From Flammeovirgaceae bacterium (GTDB lineage: Bacteria > Bacteroidota > Bacteroidia > Cytophagales > Cyclobacteriaceae): a DNA stretch of 36,595 bases. Shown in pieces: positions 33,815-36,595 of the stretch (positions are counted from its first letter, which is position 1; each line of letters starts with the position of its first letter). The stretch is taken from assembly GCA_024638265.1 (NCBI GenBank), contig JAHEKQ010000028.1:1-36595 (forward strand), written 5' to 3'. A model generated the notes under the pieces. The model was not told where the DNA came from and made no database searches. It worked only from the letters and a program-made list of their open reading frames with translations. The position numbers and the translations under genes were made by a program.

Positions 33815-33900
33815 GCCCGGATGGTGGAATTGGTAGACACGCAGGACTTAAAATCCTGTGGGCAGTAATGTCCGTGTGGGTTCAAGTCCCACTCCGGGTA
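33815..33900 (+). tRNA. tRNA-Leu(UAA)
   Basis: The 86 bases fold as a class II tRNA. Acceptor GCCCGGA pairs with TCCGGGT (one G-U pair at the end), discriminator A at 33900. The anticodon stem CAGGA/TCCTG closes the loop CTTAAAA with anticodon TAA at 33849-33851, reading UUA. The variable arm GGGCAGTAATGTCC and the T arm GTGGG-TTCAAGT-CCCAC are normal. CCA is not encoded. The downstream sequence starts with an unusual palindrome. Confidence 0.95.
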
Positions 33901-34020
33901 CAACGATAAGCCTGACACTTTGTTTTCGGGCTTTTTCATTTATGAATAGAAAGGTTTGCTTTCGAAATGAAATGAATGAAAAAGAACGATCTGAACGAAG
34001 TGAAGACAGGCTTATCGTTG
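33901..34020. repeat. 120-bp imperfect palindrome directly after tRNA-Leu
   Basis: The outer arms CAACGATAAGCCTG (33901-33914) and CAGGCTTATCGTTG (34007-34020) are perfectly complementary. Inside are CTTTTTCATT (33931-33940) with AATGAAAAAG (33975-33984), and GAAAG-GTTTG-CTTTC (33949-33963) at the tip. The left half could also act as a terminator for the tRNA (CCTGA/TCGGG, with CTTTTTC after it). The right half has GAACGAAGTGAAGA between AACGATCTG and CAG...ATCGTT. The 323-base gap from 33901 to 34223 has no gene; it also holds the tRNA-end copy and heptamer tracts. Confidence 0.75.
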
Positions 34021-34059
34021 TAACCACACCACCCAGGACTCATCGAGCGAAGCGAAGAT

Positions 34060-34077
34060 AAGTCCCACTCCGGGTAC
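34060..34077. repeat. second copy of the tRNA-Leu 3' end
   Basis: AAGTCCCACTCCGGGTAC repeats 33884-33901 without mismatch, 176 bases downstream and in the same direction. It is preceded by GAGCGAAGCGAAGAT, and ACCCAGGACT at 34030-34039 can pair with its AGTCC and GGGT parts. There is no integrase or other mobile gene nearby. Confidence 0.8.
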
Positions 34078-34162
34078 TTAGGTGAGGAACAGGAAGGGGA
34101 TACTGGATACAGGGAGTTAAGAGTAAACAACTAATAGTGAAAATTTACTTCCATATTATCAT

Positions 34163-34235
34163 CTATCCTCTATCCTCTATTCTCTCCCTCCCTCTCTCCC
34201 ACCCAACTGTTAGTTGTTAGCTGTTAGTTGTTAGT
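34163..34235. repeat. heptamer tandem arrays at the 3' end of the serine hydrolase gene
   Basis: CTATCCT, CTATCCT, CTATTCT (34163-34183), then a pyrimidine run, then TGTTAGT, TGTTAGC, TGTTAGT, TGTTAGT (34208-34235). The minus-strand gene ends at 34224, so its last codons and its stop TAA are within the second array. On the minus strand the arrays carry TAG or TAA in every unit; period 7 puts a stop in each frame. Confidence 0.8.
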
Positions 34236-35249
34236 TAATATCTTCACGATCCTATTATGAGTAATCTGAAGTAAATTCCACTCATATCCCTCAAAATCGG
34301 TGGTGTTCATGAATTGCACCACAACCGCGTCGATGTCCTTGTGATAGGTGGCCATGCTCTGGTAGCCTGGTACCAGGCCTCCATGTTCGTAAACGTATAT
34401 AGAAGAATAGATTTCCTGCTCGCCCTCCTCAAACACGGTACCCTTGTTTAGTGCCCTAAGGAATTTACCAACATCTTCTGCCGAAGCCACCATTCCCTGG
34501 TCTTCGTGCTTGAAGTCGTCTTCAATACCCACATAGTAACCACTCATCATGTCATCAATATCTACCTTATTTACTGAACTAAAAGTATTTTTTAGTTCGA
34601 GGGGCGCCAGGATTTCCTTTCTGACATATAGAAAATGATCGTAACCAAGTACTTCATCCATCAGTTTACGAAGCAACAAGTAATTGGTGTTTGAATAGCC
34701 ATAATCAGAATCAGGTTTGAAATATGCAGGTAAATCAAGGGCAAATTCCAGGGCGCCATCTGAATTTTCGGGGGGATTTGACCAGAATTCAGGGTTGTCG
34801 GTAAAATTGGGAATACCGCTCCGATGCTGAACCATCATTCTCAGGGTGATTTGATCGGAATATTCAATTCTTTCAGCGAGCTCAGGGAAGTAATCAGTCA
34901 GTGTTTTATCGAGGAATAACACTTCATCATGAACCAGTTTAGTAATAGCAACTGCGGTATAGAGTTTGCTGATACTGGCGATCTTGAACAAGGAATTGGG
35001 GTCTGCTGGGATCTTGTTATCCCGATCTTTCCATCCGCCAGCGTAAAATTCCGGTTCCTTGCCACCTTGGTCAACATAAACGATCATTCCTTCAAAGCCG
35101 TATTCAAGGGCTTCATCAACTTGCCCTTGTACCGTATCGGGTAGGGGCATAATCCAGGCCTTTACTAAAATCCACGGAACGAAGTACAAGGAGATCGGGG
35201 TTCCAATAAGTAATACCAGCCTGACTATAAGTTTGACTCGTTTTTTCAT
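34224..35249 (-). CDS. beta-lactamase family serine hydrolase
   Basis: The 341-residue protein has an N-terminal anchor or signal (residues 7-32) and a class C beta-lactamase / esterase fold. The catalytic triplets are Ser92-I-S-Lys95 (KIASISKLYTAVAI), YSN (GYSNTNYLLLRKL) and HGG (VYEHGGLVPGY). These enzymes are D-aminopeptidases, esterases or penicillin-binding relatives; a true beta-lactamase is unlikely without further signs. The last residues LTNN and the stop are coded by a heptamer array. It is 21 bases after the P-loop gene and probably in the same operon. Confidence 0.88.
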   Translation of the reverse strand: MKKRVKLIVRLVLLIGTPISLYFVPWILVKAWIMPLPDTVQGQVDEALEYGFEGMIVYVDQGGKEPEFYAGGWKDRDNKIPADPNSLFKIASISKLYTAVAITKLVHDEVLFLDKTLTDYFPELAERIEYSDQITLRMMVQHRSGIPNFTDNPEFWSNPPENSDGALEFALDLPAYFKPDSDYGYSNTNYLLLRKLMDEVLGYDHFLYVRKEILAPLELKNTFSSVNKVDIDDMMSGYYVGIEDDFKHEDQGMVASAEDVGKFLRALNKGTVFEEGEQEIYSSIYVYEHGGLVPGYQSMATYHKDIDAVVVQFMNTTDFEGYEWNLLQITHNRIVKILTNN

Positions 35250-35270
35250 CTAATTTTCAAAAGTTTTAAA

Positions 35271-35825
35271 TCAACGAACCAGATACCTCATTGCCCTATC
35301 CAGACTATCCATAAGTCCGTCAGAAGTATCAAAATACGGTAAACCGTATTTCCTGCAGGAACTCTCTATTTTCCGACTGAAGTCAATCATGTTTTTTGTG
35401 TGGTCATTAATGTAGTCATCCGGTCTAGCCGCCAGCCAATCGTTTTCATCGTTGCCGTATTTCCTGATCTCCGCCAGTTTATTTTCAATACCAACTTCAG
35501 TATACCCCAGAAAACAAATAGTCAGTTTGTCGGGATATTTTTTCTGCAATTGTATGATCAATTCAGGTAGGATAGCTTCCCCCTCAATCACACAATCCTC
35601 CTCAACATAGATCATGCTTTCCAGCATGGCTTTTAGGAATTTCCACATTCGTTCAGCGATTTCATCGGGGAATAGTTTATCGTGAATGCCATACTCCGGG
35701 ATGCCATTAGTAAATCCCATCATGAGCCAGTCAATGGATAAATAGGGAATTTGCTTATGATTGGCGACCCTTTTGGCAATAGTAGTCTTACCCGACCTCG
35801 ATGCTCCGCTTATGATGTATAACAT
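35271..35825 (-). CDS. P-loop kinase-like ATPase
   Basis: The 184-residue cytoplasmic protein starts MLYIISGASRSGKTTIAKR, with the Walker A loop at residues 7-15. IPYLSIDWLMMG and CVIEGEAILPE follow the pattern of small-molecule kinases with a Walker B-like strand and acceptor site. The mid-region ARPDDYINDHTKNMIDFSRKI has conserved basic residues that could be the lid. The substrate is not known. AAA-type and adenylate/uridine-kinase-like readings are both possible. Confidence 0.7.
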   Translation of the reverse strand: MLYIISGASRSGKTTIAKRVANHKQIPYLSIDWLMMGFTNGIPEYGIHDKLFPDEIAERMWKFLKAMLESMIYVEEDCVIEGEAILPELIIQLQKKYPDKLTICFLGYTEVGIENKLAEIRKYGNDENDWLAARPDDYINDHTKNMIDFSRKIESSCRKYGLPYFDTSDGLMDSLDRAMRYLVR

Positions 35826-35827
35826 GA

Positions 35828-35849
35828 TTTGGATACCAATCCAAAGCTA
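35828..35849 (-). promoter_or_regulatory. -7 promoter element and inverted repeat ahead of the P-loop gene
   Basis: On the minus strand TAGCTTTG (plus 35842-35849) matches TAnnTTTG exactly, 16 bases before the ATG. TTTGGAT and ATCCAAA (35828-35834 and 35839-35845) form an inverted repeat that overlaps it, which is a good position for a repressor. No TTG at the proper spacing was seen. Confidence 0.4.
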
Positions 35850-35880
35850 CGATAAAGACAATAATTTAATCCCGTATTTA

Positions 35881-36595
35881 CTAATCTAATTGCTTCTCTA
35901 AAAATTCGTAAATAAGATTAAAGTGATCCAATGGAGCCGTATGACCACCTTCCAATTGAATATGCGAGTAGTAGTGCGGGAAATCGATTTGTTTCAACCT
36001 TTCGACAATCCTTTCTGACATTTCCGTTGCCGGCCATTGGTCATCATATTTACCGGATAGGATAAGTATGGGTCCGTTGATATTTTCTACCTCGATCTCT
36101 GCTTTGCTTACCGCTTCCTCGTCTTCAAGCATCATAGCATGAGCAGCATACAAATCTCCTTTTAATGCAGGTGTAATTGTTTTGAAGGGTGCAGGTACGT
36201 AGGGAACTTCCTCGTTCATGTAGGTCCAGCATGAAGTATTGGCAGTCCATGTGATCGACGGAAAGCTTACATTGGAAGTGGACAGCGCAACCACTCCGGT
36301 AAATTCCCTGTACCTGCTGGCCAGGTTCAGGACCAGCTCTCCTCCTTTGGAAGCTCCCATCAGGATTATTTTGGATGCATCTATTTTTGGATGTTGAGAT
36401 CTGGCCATTATTTCATCTCTGATTGCATCCAGCGAAATCCGGTCCAGGGTTGCAGGTGTTTTACCGGTGTTAAAGTATCCAACAGCCAATAAAGCATAAC
36501 CCATATTATTCAGGCTATCACGTTTTGATTTTAAGTAATTTCTGGTCCAGTCATTGCCACCCCCACCTCCGCCAAAGGCTACGATTAATGGCTGC
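35881..36595 (-). CDS. BAAT/acyl-CoA thioester hydrolase-like protein (5' end missing)
   Basis: The frame stays open to the window end (the ATG at 36504 is internal), adding QPLIVAFGGGGGGNDWTRN, the oxyanion-hole region. Downstream are NTGKTPATLDRISLD, the nucleophile elbow LMGASKGGELVLNLASRY, LILSGKYDDQWPATEMSE with the Asp, and LEGGHTAPLDHFN with the His. The order and the GxSKGGE elbow match the C-terminal domain of bile acid-CoA:amino acid N-acyltransferase / acyl-CoA thioesterase proteins. The true substrate and N-terminal half are outside the window. Confidence 0.85.
   Translation of the reverse strand, partial: QPLIVAFGGGGGGNDWTRNYLKSKRDSLNNMGYALLAVGYFNTGKTPATLDRISLDAIRDEIMARSQHPKIDASKIILMGASKGGELVLNLASRYREFTGVVALSTSNVSFPSITWTANTSCWTYMNEEVPYVPAPFKTITPALKGDLYAAHAMMLEDEEAVSKAEIEVENINGPILILSGKYDDQWPATEMSERIVERLKQIDFPHYYSHIQLEGGHTAPLDHFNLIYEFLEKQLD

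Noticed and set aside
33884-34077. Direct repeat of the tRNA-Leu 3' end as attL/attR of an integrated element
   Set aside because: Only 176 bases separate the copies, there is no integrase or cargo gene, and the second copy is better explained by the hairpin-repeat architecture.
34224-35249. True class C beta-lactamase (resistance gene)
   Set aside because: The SxxK, YSN and HGG triplets are shared by many esterases and peptidases; HGG in place of KTG and the N-terminal anchor favour a general serine hydrolase.

Overview
The window looks like chromosomal DNA of a member of the Bacteroidota, most probably an aerobic Cytophagales-type bacterium. The reasons are a perfect TTTG-N19-TAnnTTTG promoter ahead of the PpiD-like gene, mostly weak Shine-Dalgarno sequences, many small lipoproteins with N-terminal lipoboxes, a compact lptC / CorC-type / PpiD-type block, and proteins of familiar Bacteroidota type. 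No database search was possible, so the placement is an inference.

Region 1 (1-8416, plus strand) is an envelope and housekeeping block: the 3' part of an OmpA-domain gene, a large secreted protein of unknown function, lptC, an unlisted 56-residue two-helix membrane protein, a CorC/HlyC-type protein, a PpiD-type periplasmic chaperone that appears to have lost its parvulin domain, a DUF493 protein, pterin carbinolamine dehydratase, rsmI and an inositol monophosphatase-family gene. Many junctions overlap by 1-4 bases. Region 2 (8406-11192, minus strand) holds a YCII-domain lipoprotein, a bestrophin-type channel and a membrane-anchored metallo-beta-lactamase-fold hydrolase, with degenerate heptamer repeats between the last two.

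Region 3 (11249-21665) is a complete uptake [NiFe]-hydrogenase locus built as two divergent operons. The minus-strand operon encodes a Tat-exported small subunit, the large subunit, the cytochrome b and the maturation endopeptidase, and ends in a strong hairpin terminator. The plus-strand operon encodes a tiny His-rich membrane protein followed by hypA-hypB-hypF-hypC-hypD-hypE. The small subunit carries all six cysteines of the proximal [4Fe-3S] cluster of oxygen-tolerant membrane-bound hydrogenases (group 1d type). An A/T-rich inverted repeat and a 12-bp palindrome lie between the operons. An MFS transporter and a group III truncated globin follow.

Region 4 (23560-25047) has a lipoprotein with seven 25-residue DUF285 repeats and a flavin reductase-like protein. 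Region 5 (25057-30612, minus strand) is a tight five-gene operon: an ethanolamine-permease-like APC transporter, a glutamine synthetase-like ligase, an SDR dehydrogenase, an aldehyde dehydrogenase and a class I glutamine amidotransferase-like hydrolase. Together they suggest a gamma-glutamylation route for an amino alcohol such as ethanolamine: import, glutamylation, two oxidations, then removal of glutamate. This is the best candidate for a little-described pathway here.

Region 6 (30683-36595) contains a lipoprotein alpha/beta hydrolase, a predicted outer-membrane barrel, a lipoprotein with a calcium-type DxDGDG loop, tRNA-Leu(UAA), an unusual 120-bp imperfect palindrome followed by a copy of the tRNA 3' end, a beta-lactamase-family serine hydrolase whose stop codon lies inside a heptamer array, a P-loop kinase-like protein and a BAAT-type hydrolase cut by the window end.
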